Below the pieces are notes generated by a model that had not been told where the DNA came from, searched no databases, and was given only the letters and a program-made list of their open reading frames with translations. Shown in pieces: positions 1-7,298 of a stretch of 10,649 nucleotides of DNA. Position 1 is the stretch's first letter, and every line of letters starts with the position of its first letter. Source of the DNA: an uncultured Rickettsiaceae bacterium (GTDB lineage Bacteria > Pseudomonadota > Alphaproteobacteria > Rickettsiales > Rickettsiaceae); the NCBI GenBank assembly GCA_905479885.1, contig CAJQOE010000039.1, positions 1 to 10,649 of the forward strand, read 5' to 3'. A program made the translations under genes and the position numbers.

Positions 1-135
1 CGAACATTTGTTCCTAGCTGTCTATGGCTAGATATCGAGCGGGTAGGTTGCTTGAGGTAAATGGTAACATTTATCCTAGATAAATAACTGCAATAACTTA
101 ATTGTTATACAGAATCCGGCTTATAGACCATCTCA
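1..135 (+). ncRNA. rnpB: RNase P RNA (type A), 3' portion, truncated by window start
   Basis: This is the catalytic RNA that removes 5' leaders from precursor tRNAs; the 5' part lies outside the window. Seen in sequence: the block at 41-57 (GGGTAGGTTGCTTGAGG) and the invariant ACAGAATCCGGCTTA at 109-123 match the conserved 3' regions of bacterial type A RNase P RNA (E. coli has GGGTAGGCTGCTTGAG and ACAGAACCCGGCTTA). Between them a 9-bp stem, 55-63 with 68-77 and one bulged T, is capped by a GTAA (GNRA) tetraloop, as expected for P18. A second hairpin, 93-97 with 104-108, sits where P19 occurs in many bacteria. A 5-bp stem pairs 14-18 with 27-31. GACCATCTC at 126-134 should be the 3' strand of P1, so the mature end is placed near 135; its partner is off the window. 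The exact 3' end is uncertain by a few bases. Confidence 0.93.
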
Positions 136-152
136 TTTTAAATTAAAAGATT

Positions 153-824
153 ATGCAAACATTATACCATCATCCTATATGCCCTTTATCAAGACAAGTG
201 CGCGTCTATTTAAAGGAATTGAATCAAGCTTTCAGCATAATCAAAGAAGATTACTGGACAAGGCGTAATGAATTTGTCAAAATCAATCCAGCCAGTAACC
301 TTCCCGTGCTGCAGCTCACTTCTCCTAATTACGCTTTAGTAGGAATATATTCTATAATTGAATATATTGTAGAAACACAGCAAGATTTCTATTTTATGCC
401 TCAAGACCCAGTACAGCGCGCTGAAGCCAGAAAGTATATTAGCTGGTTTAATGAAAAATTTTATCGCGAAGTAAGTAAAATTTTGGTAGATGAAAAAATG
501 ATAAGACTACTAATGCGTCAAGGTGGTCCAAGAAGCGCCTTTATTATGGCAGCTAAATCTAACCTTACTCAACATTTTAAATTTCTAACTAACCTACTAG
601 AAAAAAATACTTACATAGTTTCTGAAAAAATATCATGCGCAGATATTGCAGCAGCAACACATATCTCGATAGTAGATTATTTTGGAGAAATTAATTGGGA
701 TAGTTGGAGCACATTAAAAGAATGGTATTCTATTATCAAATCTCGCCCTTCTTTTCAACCTCTTCTCCAGGATCGTATAGCAGGATTTGTTCCTTCTAAA
801 GACTACTCTAATCTAGATTTTTAA
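153..824 (+). CDS. Glutathione S-transferase family protein
   Basis: A 223-residue cytosolic GST-fold protein. Residues 1-75 form the thioredoxin-like domain: YHHPICPLSRQVR (5-17) is the active-site region, with Cys10 where many relatives have Ser, and NLPVL (49-53) contains the cis-Pro (Pro51) that binds the glutathione backbone. YSIIEYI (66-72) occupies the glutathione gamma-glutamyl contact region. Residues 85-200 are the all-helical C-terminal domain with the SCADIAAA N-capping motif (161-168). The ending RPSFQPLLQDR...DYSNLDF resembles alphaproteobacterial GSTs that end in HYADLDF. The substrate is unknown; the likely role is redox or detoxification. The ATG lies about 17 bases after the RNase P RNA end with no good Shine-Dalgarno and no terminator in between, so transcription probably continues from rnpB. 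Family assignment is firm, function is not. Confidence 0.9.
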   Translation: MQTLYHHPICPLSRQVRVYLKELNQAFSIIKEDYWTRRNEFVKINPASNLPVLQLTSPNYALVGIYSIIEYIVETQQDFYFMPQDPVQRAEARKYISWFNEKFYREVSKILVDEKMIRLLMRQGGPRSAFIMAAKSNLTQHFKFLTNLLEKNTYIVSEKISCADIAAATHISIVDYFGEINWDSWSTLKEWYSIIKSRPSFQPLLQDRIAGFVPSKDYSNLDF

Positions 825-893
825 TGATTTATTTTTCTAAATTAATACACTAATAGACAAAATAACTATCCTCATTTCTTATAATTAGTAGTA

Positions 894-922
894 TTGACTC
901 AGGCTCTCATTTAATCTTAAAC
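894..922 (+). promoter_or_regulatory. Possible sigma70 promoter for the 943-2220 gene
   Basis: TTGACT (894-899) is a good -35 box. The hexamer 17 bases further on is TTAAAC (917-922), a poor -10 box. The -35 is convincing by eye and the -10 is not, so this is a suggestion only. Downstream, AACAAT-T-ATTGTT (929-941) is a perfect 6-bp inverted repeat directly before the ATG. Confidence 0.3.
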
Positions 923-942
923 AAAAATAACAATTATTGTTT

Positions 943-2220
943 ATGAAAAACGAACCTACTAAAAACGAAACAAATACTCCAACAAGGTGGCAAACTGCCT
1001 GGAATATACTAAAAAAAGGTGCAAAACTTGCCTATAAGGCAGTGGTTAGTAATAGTGGTTCTATCCTCACTGCTTCTGCAGCCTTAGTGCTTGGTGTAAT
1101 TACTGGCGGCACCGTGCCTATTGTAATAGCAGCCGTAGTCCTCGGGGTCAAACTAGTAAAAACTAGTCTTGATGCCCAGAAAGCAATCAAAACACGCGAT
1201 TTAGATATAGAAAACACAGCCTTAGTCGATTTTGCTACTGCACTTTATGTGCAGCAAAAAACACTAGAACTACAACCTAAGCTATTATCTACCACTAAAA
1301 GTCTTTCGCCATTAGAATTAGATGGCAGCGGAAAGAATCTTACTTATAACAAATCCCTCAACCATGTGCATAAAATTGTAAACGTAATCAACGCAGGGCT
1401 AGATATCACCACAGTAGCTATAAACCCCATCAAAGGAATACAAGCTGCTCAACATATAAAAACGGGAATTGAAGTTGTAGAAAAAATCAAAATCTCTTTA
1501 GAAATAATGGCTAGCTCTAGTGAAATCGTTGCCTCTGCTGGAGCAGGAAAAGAATTATATGAGATTATATCTGAACGCTTACGTGCTCATCCAGAAATGC
1601 AAGAACAATTAGTAAATTTAATCAATGGCAGCAGAGGTACAGAGGGTGCTTCTTACCTGAATATTGAAGAATTACGTCAACAAACACAAACTATAAAAAA
1701 CGAAAATCTAGCTTTAGTAGCTACATTAAAAGAAGATAATTTTTATAAATTAACACCTGTTCAAATCCAAGACTCATTTAAACAGCATTTGCAAGAAATA
1801 AGTAAAAACCCTGAACCTATCCCAAAACAAGAAACTACGGTAAAAAGGATATGGCACGGTATTAAAAATGCTTTAAACCCTTATAGTAAGTATCATCCTG
1901 AAGTACAAGAACATTCTGGACTAACTACGGCAGTGCGCAAAGAACGTATTAAGCCCCCAATAGCTAAAGAAAAGGCAGTGACAAAAGATGATTTTGAACT
2001 CAATAAACAAAGCACTACACAAAGCACGACTATTAGTAAGGAACAAAGACAACAAGATCTTGAGCGCTTTAAAGCAGATGCACAAAAATTCGACGCTCGC
2101 CTAATACAAAAAGCACATACTATTGGAAAAGTAATACATAGTGAAGGTCATAGCCAAAGTTCTGATATGCCCAAGACCATTAGCCCTACTCAAAAACACA
2201 CTACAACAAAAACACGTTAA
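943..2220 (+). CDS. Uncharacterised protein with N-terminal hydrophobic segment and low-complexity tail
   Basis: I do not recognise a family for this 425-residue protein. Residues 1-35 are polar and basic (KKGAKLAYKA at 24-33). Residues 41-72 are strongly hydrophobic and rich in Gly, Ala and Val, with GGTVP near the middle, which would fit a membrane hairpin or one long transmembrane segment. Residues 80-225 look helical, and a second Ala/Ile/Val-rich stretch lies at 155-200. Residues 285-425 are Lys/Gln/Thr/Ser-rich and probably disordered, ending in a Thr/Lys-rich tail. There is no cleavable signal peptide and no catalytic motif. The ATG at 943 is chosen over an in-frame TTG two codons upstream; neither has a clear Shine-Dalgarno. 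The gene stands alone, with its own possible promoter and a convergent neighbour. A membrane-associated or secreted lineage-specific protein is an inference, not shown. Confidence 0.8.
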   Translation: MKNEPTKNETNTPTRWQTAWNILKKGAKLAYKAVVSNSGSILTASAALVLGVITGGTVPIVIAAVVLGVKLVKTSLDAQKAIKTRDLDIENTALVDFATALYVQQKTLELQPKLLSTTKSLSPLELDGSGKNLTYNKSLNHVHKIVNVINAGLDITTVAINPIKGIQAAQHIKTGIEVVEKIKISLEIMASSSEIVASAGAGKELYEIISERLRAHPEMQEQLVNLINGSRGTEGASYLNIEELRQQTQTIKNENLALVATLKEDNFYKLTPVQIQDSFKQHLQEISKNPEPIPKQETTVKRIWHGIKNALNPYSKYHPEVQEHSGLTTAVRKERIKPPIAKEKAVTKDDFELNKQSTTQSTTISKEQRQQDLERFKADAQKFDARLIQKAHTIGKVIHSEGHSQSSDMPKTISPTQKHTTTKTR

Positions 2221-2299
2221 GCTATACTTCATAGAAATTATAATCAATCTCGTACACAAGGCTAGCACTCTGCTATATCAAGCATAGAATGTTTTGCGT

Positions 2300-2342
2300 T
2301 TAAGCTACTTTCTTTTACTTGACGCTTAAGATAGTAGCTTAA
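2300..2342. terminator. Inverted repeat between convergent genes, possible bidirectional terminator
   Basis: TTAAGCTACT (2300-2309) and AGTAGCTTAA (2333-2342) are perfect 10-bp inverted repeats around a 23-base spacer. They sit in the 137-base gap between the stop codons of two convergent genes, where a shared terminator is expected. No T-run follows on either strand, so intrinsic termination would be weak. GCGT (2296-2299) can also pair with ACGC (2322-2325), giving a competing fold. Nothing else is evident in the gap. Confidence 0.4.
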
Positions 2343-2357
2343 CCTTGTTAAATACAA

Positions 2358-2972
2358 TCAACGCAAGAGGAAATCTATTTTATTGCCGATCATGATATCT
2401 ATGCTATCTACTGATGGCGGCGCTGGAACGAATTCAGTTTTTACTTGAATAAGTTGATCTGGGGACATATCAATATTTGTACGATCATCAATACGTGACT
2501 TTAATACCCGATTATTTTTATCAAATAGTCTAATTCTTACAAGGGGCATTTTTATGTCTTTTAGAGAAGCATTATGTACTTTGTAATTCACAGTGATTTT
2601 ATCAATGTCTTTTTCGTGAACTATCTGCATACTTTTAATACTCACCTCATTGCTATTAAGCAGTGAGTCAGCACCCAGTTTATTGGGAAATAACATAGCG
2701 AGCATGAAAATAATTAATCCAACCATCAATACAGGCATTGCAAATAAATATGGCGGTATTTTTATAGGTAATAAAGCTGGCAGATTTATTCCATTACCAA
2801 GTGGAATGGCCGCTTCTGGCACAGTTAACACAGGCTCAATGCGTATATTATCTTCTAACTTCTGATGCCAAACATGAGAGCATTTTGAGCACTTCACTTT
2901 TCTTCCGTGCTTTCCAATTTGTTCTGGAGTAACTACAAATTTTGTGTCACATTCTGGGCAAGCAATATACAT
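2358..2972 (-). CDS. Zinc-ribbon (MJ0042-type) single-pass membrane protein
   Basis: A 204-residue protein. Residues 3-38 form an MJ0042-type zinc ribbon: Cys5-x2-Cys8 and Cys28-x2-Cys31, with the typical pattern CPECDTKF...GRKVKCSKCSHVW. A linker rich in Pro and Leu follows. One transmembrane helix spans about 75-95 (YLFAMPVLMVGLIIFMLAML), and residues 100-204 form a predicted beta-rich domain of the kind seen in DUF3426 proteins (KITVNYKVHNAS, VRIRLFDKNNRVL). This architecture is common and single-copy in alphaproteobacteria; its molecular role is not established. The topology suggests a cytoplasmic zinc ribbon and a periplasmic C-terminal domain. The ATG at 2972 begins right at the zinc ribbon, as in relatives. 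AGGA lies 12 bases upstream, rather far for a ribosome binding site. It is transcribed divergently from dapD. Confidence 0.88.
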   Translation of the reverse strand: MYIACPECDTKFVVTPEQIGKHGRKVKCSKCSHVWHQKLEDNIRIEPVLTVPEAAIPLGNGINLPALLPIKIPPYLFAMPVLMVGLIIFMLAMLFPNKLGADSLLNSNEVSIKSMQIVHEKDIDKITVNYKVHNASLKDIKMPLVRIRLFDKNNRVLKSRIDDRTNIDMSPDQLIQVKTEFVPAPPSVDSIDIMIGNKIDFLLR

Positions 2973-3025
2973 TATTGATTATTATCCTAAATTCTCTTAT
3001 TCTACTAATGATAAAAATATAGCTA

Positions 3026-3054
3026 TTTACGACTATATTCAACTCATTTATACA
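3026..3054 (+). promoter_or_regulatory. Possible sigma70 promoter for dapD
   Basis: TTTACG (3026-3031) and TATACA (3049-3054) are each 4/6 matches to the -35 and -10 consensus, with an ideal 17-base spacer. The predicted start would be near 3061, leaving only about six untranslated bases before the dapD ATG. It sits in the 94-base divergent gap (2973-3066) that must also hold the promoter for the zinc-ribbon gene. The AT-rich context makes chance matches likely. Confidence 0.35.
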
Positions 3055-3066
3055 CAAATTAATATT

Positions 3067-3891
3067 ATGAAAAATTATATTACAGCAATTGAAGAATTTT
3101 GGCAAATTAGAGACTCACTTACTAAGGATTCAAAACAGTTCAAACAAGCTAAACAATTAGTCAAACAAATCGTTGCAGAGCTGGATAATGGCAATATTTC
3201 TGTCTGTGAAAAAATTAATGCACATTGGCAAATAAATGAGTGGGTTAAAAAGGCCATTTTGTTAGGTTTCAAAACTTCTGAAATGCAAATTTACGATGGC
3301 AACTGCATGCAATGGTATGATAAAATAAATCCTAAATTCGGCCATAATAACCAAGAAACATTAAAGCAATCTGGAGTCAGAATGGTGCCTGGAGCTTTTG
3401 TTCGGCATGGAGCATATCTTGGCAAAAATGTTGTGGTTATGCCTTCTTTTATCAATATCGGAGCTTATGTGGGAGATGGTACTTTGATCGATACATGGGC
3501 AACTATCGGCTCTTGCGCGCATATTGGCAAAAACTGTCATATATCTGGAGGGGCAGGAATTGGCGGTGTCTTAGAACCACTACAGGCTGCGCCAGTAATA
3601 GTTGAAGATAATTGTTTTATAGGAGCGCGCTCTGAAATAGTAGAAGGCGTACTCGTTGAAGAAGGCTCAGTTATTAGTATGGGAGTATTTATTGGTGCTT
3701 CAACTAAGATAATCGAGCGCGATACTGGTAAAATAATTTACGGCAAAATACCAGCATATTCTGTTGTAGTACCAGGTAGCTTGCCCGCCAACAAACCAGG
3801 ATTACCTAGCCTATATTGTGCCGTAATTATTAAACAAGTAGATGAAAAAACACGCGCAAAAACTAGTATCAACGAACTACTTAGGGAATAA
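3067..3891 (+). CDS. dapD: 2,3,4,5-tetrahydropyridine-2,6-dicarboxylate N-succinyltransferase
   Basis: This enzyme transfers succinyl from succinyl-CoA to tetrahydrodipicolinate in the succinylase branch of diaminopimelate/lysine synthesis, feeding peptidoglycan; it is cytosolic and trimeric in the family. The 274-residue length equals E. coli DapD. Residues 1-100 are the helical N-terminal domain (YDKINPKF at 84-91). Residues 103-235 are the left-handed beta-helix of hexapeptide repeats, including the conserved RMVPGAFVRHGAY (105-117), FINIGAYVG (128-136), GTLIDTWATIGSCAHIGKN (138-156), GGAGIGGVLEP (161-171) and EDNCFIGARSEIVEG (180-194). The frame stays open upstream to an ATG at 2944, but the ATG at 3067 gives the family length and avoids overlap with the divergent neighbour. 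No clear Shine-Dalgarno is seen. Stop codons of dapD and gyrB are 22 bases apart. Confidence 0.97.
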   Translation: MKNYITAIEEFWQIRDSLTKDSKQFKQAKQLVKQIVAELDNGNISVCEKINAHWQINEWVKKAILLGFKTSEMQIYDGNCMQWYDKINPKFGHNNQETLKQSGVRMVPGAFVRHGAYLGKNVVVMPSFINIGAYVGDGTLIDTWATIGSCAHIGKNCHISGGAGIGGVLEPLQAAPVIVEDNCFIGARSEIVEGVLVEEGSVISMGVFIGASTKIIERDTGKIIYGKIPAYSVVVPGSLPANKPGLPSLYCAVIIKQVDEKTRAKTSINELLRE

Positions 3892-3906
3892 ACAAAACGC
3901 TGATAC

Positions 3907-3920
3907 TGTTTAATTAAACA
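3907..3920. repeat. 14-bp perfect palindrome at the dapD-gyrB junction
   Basis: TGTTTAATTAAACA reads the same on both strands and includes the gyrB stop codon. With no loop it is a poor terminator hairpin. It could be a protein site or chance in AT-rich DNA. It is the only structure seen between these convergent genes. Confidence 0.4.
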
Positions 3921-6337
3921 TCTAAGTTAGATACATTTAAAGCATTGGCATTAATAAAGTCTCTGCGTGGCTCAACCACACTACCCATTAAAGTTGAAAT
4001 TACTTCTTCAGCGTCATCAATATCGCCTACTTTAATCTGTAGTAATGTGCGCCTCTCATGATCAAGAGTAGTTTCCCATAATTGCTCAGCATTCATTTCA
4101 CCAAGACCTTTAAAGCGCTGTACAGCCAAACCTTTTTTACCAGTTTCAATAATTAATTGTAGCATCCTGCTTGGAAGTTCCACTGCATGTACTTGGCTTT
4201 TAAGGTTCAGTATAGTTTTACCTATAAAGAAATTTTCTAATAGCTGCCCAAGTTTGTTTAAAGCTACAAACTCAGGAGATTCTATCTGCTCTACGTACAG
4301 CATTTTGTTAATTCTAACGCCACGCACAAAACGGAAAAATTCAATTGATTTATCGCTAACATTCACTTCCCAATCAGTCTTATCAGGAGATGCTATTCCA
4401 AAATTCAAAGGAGATAATGCTGCCGTTAACTCGTCTTTTTTAACTTCAGAGAACGAAGAACCTTGCAACAAATTATTAACCGCCAAACATTCGGCAATTT
4501 CTATATCAAGTCTCTTAGAAACCGAGGATAAACTATCTACAAATTTTGTTACTTTTTCAACCATGTTTTCAAAATCGGTACCAGAAATCACCTCTTTGGA
4601 GGCAAGTTCAATAGAGCTATCACTCAATGTACTGTTAATCAAGTATGTGCGTAGAGCTTGTTCATTCTTCAAATATACTTCGTTACTTCCACGTTTTATT
4701 TTATAAAGTGGTGGTTGTGCTATGTATAAATAACCCTTCTCAATCAAAGCAGGCATATGACGATAGAAAAAAGTTAACAATAAGGTTCTAATATGTGAGC
4801 CATCAACGTCCGCATCGGTCATGATGACTATTTTATGATATCTAGTTTTTTCAACATCAAAATCTTGACCTATACCAGCACCTAGAGCGGTAATTAATGT
4901 CCCAACTTGTTCAGAACCTAACATCTTGTCAAAACGCGCTCTTTCTACGTTTAAAATTTTACCACGCAATGGTAAAATTGCCTGTGTTTTTCTATCACGC
5001 CCTTGTTTTGCTGTACCGCCCGCGGAATCTCCCTCTACAATAAACAATTCAGATAATGCTGGATCTTTTTCCTGACAATCAGCAAGCTTCCCTGGTAGAT
5101 TTGAAATCTCTAGAGCAGATTTACGTCTTGTTAACTCTCTAGCTCTTCTTGCTGCTTCGCGCGCACTTGCAGCTTCTACAACTTTACCAACGATTAACCT
5201 AGCTTCAGTTGGATTCTCTTCAAACCACTCAAGTAATTTCGCATATACAGCAGATTCAACAACTGGACGCACTTCTGAAGAAACTAATTTATCTTTAGTT
5301 TGTGAAGAAAATTTGGGATCTGGAACTTTTACAGATAATACACAAGCCAAACCTTCTCTAGCATCATCACCAGATAATGAAACCTTCATTTTTTTGGTCA
5401 TGCCGCTTTTTTCTGCGTATGAATTAATTACTCTTGTCAACGCTGCTTTAAAAGCTGACAAGTGTGTTCCACCATCACGTTGCCTAATGTTATTGGTAAA
5501 GCATAGAATATTTTCATGATAGGAATCATTCCATTGCATTGCAAATTCTAATGTAATACCCCTTTCTTCGTCCCCTGCTGTTAGAGAAATACACGGATGC
5601 AAGGACACTTTGTTACGATTATTATATTCAACATAAGCCTGAACGCCGCCATCATAACAAAATTCTACTTCCTTTTTCTCATCATAGCGATCATCGACTA
5701 AAAGAATATGCACACCAGAATTTAAAAATGCTAACTCACGCAATCTATGCTCAATGGTGGCAAAATCAAATTCCATGATTTTAAAAATATCGGCCGAAGG
5801 CATAAAGGTAACTTCTGTACCTTTTTTATCAACTGCTTCCTTTTCTACACGTAATGGAAACTCAACATCGCCATCTTTAAATCTAATTAGATGTTCTTTT
5901 TGATTACGCCAAATACGTAATTCTAACCAACTAGATAATGCATTCACTACCGATACACCAACACCATGCAGACCACCAGAAATTTTATATGAGTTTTGGT
6001 CAAACTTACCACCAGCATGCAGTTGCGTCATAATAACTTCAGCCGCAGATACCCCTTCACCTTCGTGCATATCAACTGGTATACCACGTCCGTTATCGCT
6101 TACAGTTACAGAACCGTTTTTATTGATTATGACTCGTACTAGGTCACAATGACCAGCTAATGCTTCATCAATTGCATTATCCACTACCTCGTATATCATA
6201 TGATGTAGGCCAGAACCATCATCAGTGTCCCCAATATACATACCAGGTCTCTTACGAACAGCTTCTAAGCCCTTTAATACTTTAATAGAATCAGCCGCGT
6301 ATTCTTCGACCTTTACTTCTTCTTCTATATTTGACAT
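3914..6337 (-). CDS. gyrB: DNA gyrase subunit B
   Basis: The ATPase subunit of DNA gyrase, which pairs with GyrA to introduce negative supercoils; target of aminocoumarins. The product is 807 residues. The GHKL ATPase region shows IYEVVDNAIDEAL (48-60, catalytic Glu50 and Mg-binding Asn54), DNGRGIP (81-87) and GGLHGVGVSVVNALS (121-135). The transducer domain carries QTKDKL (346-351). The TOPRIM domain starts with LFIVEGDSAGG (431-441, Glu435), and the metal-binding acids are in MTDADVDGSH (506-515; Asp508, Asp510, Asp512). A roughly 165-residue insert separates TOPRIM from the QRFKGLGEMN tail, as in other Gram-negative GyrB. The end NALNVSNLDV is close to the rickettsial NALNVVNLDV as remembered. 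The start at 6337 is preferred over upstream in-frame ATGs because MSNIEEE aligns with the rickettsial N-terminus and AGAG sits six bases upstream. Confidence 0.98.
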   Translation of the reverse strand: MSNIEEEVKVEEYAADSIKVLKGLEAVRKRPGMYIGDTDDGSGLHHMIYEVVDNAIDEALAGHCDLVRVIINKNGSVTVSDNGRGIPVDMHEGEGVSAAEVIMTQLHAGGKFDQNSYKISGGLHGVGVSVVNALSSWLELRIWRNQKEHLIRFKDGDVEFPLRVEKEAVDKKGTEVTFMPSADIFKIMEFDFATIEHRLRELAFLNSGVHILLVDDRYDEKKEVEFCYDGGVQAYVEYNNRNKVSLHPCISLTAGDEERGITLEFAMQWNDSYHENILCFTNNIRQRDGGTHLSAFKAALTRVINSYAEKSGMTKKMKVSLSGDDAREGLACVLSVKVPDPKFSSQTKDKLVSSEVRPVVESAVYAKLLEWFEENPTEARLIVGKVVEAASAREAARRARELTRRKSALEISNLPGKLADCQEKDPALSELFIVEGDSAGGTAKQGRDRKTQAILPLRGKILNVERARFDKMLGSEQVGTLITALGAGIGQDFDVEKTRYHKIVIMTDADVDGSHIRTLLLTFFYRHMPALIEKGYLYIAQPPLYKIKRGSNEVYLKNEQALRTYLINSTLSDSSIELASKEVISGTDFENMVEKVTKFVDSLSSVSKRLDIEIAECLAVNNLLQGSSFSEVKKDELTAALSPLNFGIASPDKTDWEVNVSDKSIEFFRFVRGVRINKMLYVEQIESPEFVALNKLGQLLENFFIGKTILNLKSQVHAVELPSRMLQLIIETGKKGLAVQRFKGLGEMNAEQLWETTLDHERRTLLQIKVGDIDDAEEVISTLMGSVVEPRRDFINANALNVSNLDV

Positions 6338-6343
6338 GAACAT

Positions 6344-6347
6344 CTCT
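6344..6347 (-). promoter_or_regulatory. Weak ribosome binding site selecting the gyrB start
   Basis: On the minus strand AGAG is followed by six bases and then the ATG at 6337. The in-frame ATG at 6343 directly abuts this motif and is too close to use it. This supports MSNIEEE as the true N-terminus. Confidence 0.45.
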
Positions 6348-6420
6348 AACGTGATAAAAAACAATGTAGTTAGCATACAAGAGAACCACAATTTTTAAAA
6401 GGAAAACTTAGGCAAAAGCC

Positions 6421-6426
6421 GGAGAG
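6421..6426 (+). promoter_or_regulatory. Ribosome binding site for the HAD-family gene
   Basis: GGAGAG, with the core GGAG six bases before the ATG at 6431, is the clearest Shine-Dalgarno sequence in the window. Most other genes here have weak or no such motif. Confidence 0.65.
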
Positions 6427-6430
6427 ATTT

Positions 6431-7294
6431 ATGAGTTTATTAACTTTTCAACAACTAGATGAAGCTATACATAAATATGATTTGGTATTATTTGATCTTT
6501 GGGGTGTAATTATTGAAGGCGACAGCACTTATCCAGGCGTTGTAGAAGCAGTCAATAATATGATTACCAGAACAAATGTTATGTTTCTTACTAATGCTCC
6601 AAGGCCAAATTTCAAAGTTGCAGAAAATTTGCGCAAATGGGGTATAACTAACGCAAAGGAGGATATGGTAGTTACTTCAGGTGATCTGGCACGCCAAATG
6701 ATTCAAGCTCATAACTCTAACTTCGAAGGTAAAACACCAAAAATTTATCATCTTGGAGAAGACCGCAACGAAGACATACTGATAAACTTCAACCATGAAT
6801 TAACGCAAGATCTAGATAATGCAGATATATTATTACTTAGCCTATATCGCGATGATCACGAAGATATTCATGAATTCAATAATATTCTAAAACAAGCGGC
6901 ACTCAAAAAAGACCTACTAATTTTATGCTCAAATCCAGATACTACAATTCCCAAACATGGTACCATACGTTATTGTGCTGGACACTTTGCTGAAATAATA
7001 GAAAAATTTGGGGGAGAAGTTGTCTATACTGGCAAACCTAAAGAAGTGATTTATAATTTTGCCCTACAAAAACAACCACACATCAAAAAAGAGCGTATTT
7101 TGATGATAGGTGACACATTCGAAACTGATATTCTGGGAGCTAATAAAGCAGGAATTCATTCAGCTCTAGTGCTATCTGGCAACTCAGCACCTTTCCATAA
7201 TATGCATGAATCTATGGATGATAAATTATCTGCATTACACAAACATGCCCAAAAAACAGGTATAATACCAAGCTTTGTTACTAGTATAGTATAA
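6431..7294 (+). CDS. HAD-superfamily class IIA protein (TIGR01459-like)
   Basis: A 287-residue HAD-fold protein of the NagD/pyridoxal-phosphatase-like class IIA. Motif I is VLFDLWGVI (19-27): Asp22 is the nucleophile position, but the usual second Asp (DxD) is Trp24. Motif II is MFLTNAPRP (51-59, Thr54). The large class IIA cap follows (about 80-190). Motif III is GKPKEVIYNFAL (201-212, Lys202), and motif IV is MIGDTFETDILGANKAG (225-241, Asp228 and Asp233). The DxWGV form matches the alphaproteobacterial family TIGR01459 as I remember it, so the Trp is a family trait rather than a mutation. The acid/base Asp is lost, so ordinary phosphatase activity is doubtful; the substrate is unknown. It has the best Shine-Dalgarno in the window, is divergent from gyrB, and its stop lies three bases before tsaE, indicating an operon. 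Confidence 0.88.
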   Translation: MSLLTFQQLDEAIHKYDLVLFDLWGVIIEGDSTYPGVVEAVNNMITRTNVMFLTNAPRPNFKVAENLRKWGITNAKEDMVVTSGDLARQMIQAHNSNFEGKTPKIYHLGEDRNEDILINFNHELTQDLDNADILLLSLYRDDHEDIHEFNNILKQAALKKDLLILCSNPDTTIPKHGTIRYCAGHFAEIIEKFGGEVVYTGKPKEVIYNFALQKQPHIKKERILMIGDTFETDILGANKAGIHSALVLSGNSAPFHNMHESMDDKLSALHKHAQKTGIIPSFVTSIV

Positions 7295-7298
7295 ATTA
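7285..7298 (+). repeat. First copy of a 14-base direct repeat
   Basis: TATAGTATAAATTA spans the end of the HAD gene, its TAA stop, and the first base of the tsaE ATG. An identical copy lies at 7725-7738, just past the tsaE stop codon. Function unknown; AT-rich chance is possible. Confidence 0.5.

Noticed and set aside
1..60. Open frame ending in TAA at 58-60 that could be the tail of an upstream protein gene
   Set aside because: The same bases match conserved RNase P RNA sequence and structure, which explains the region better.
937..942. TTG start two codons upstream of the ATG at 943
   Set aside because: No ribosome binding site favours it, and the ATG is the simpler choice.
2944..3066. 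Longer dapD start at 2944 (41 extra residues)
   Set aside because: It would overlap the divergent zinc-ribbon gene, and the start at 3067 gives the exact 274-residue family length.
4254..4706. 150-codon plus-strand open frame inside gyrB
   Set aside because: It is antisense to a well-conserved gene, with a Ser/Thr/Leu-rich composition typical of a shadow frame.
6338..6391. Upstream in-frame gyrB start adding 18 residues
   Set aside because: The added MWFSCMLTTLFF segment does not resemble any GyrB N-terminus; the start at 6337 aligns with rickettsial GyrB and has AGAG six bases upstream.
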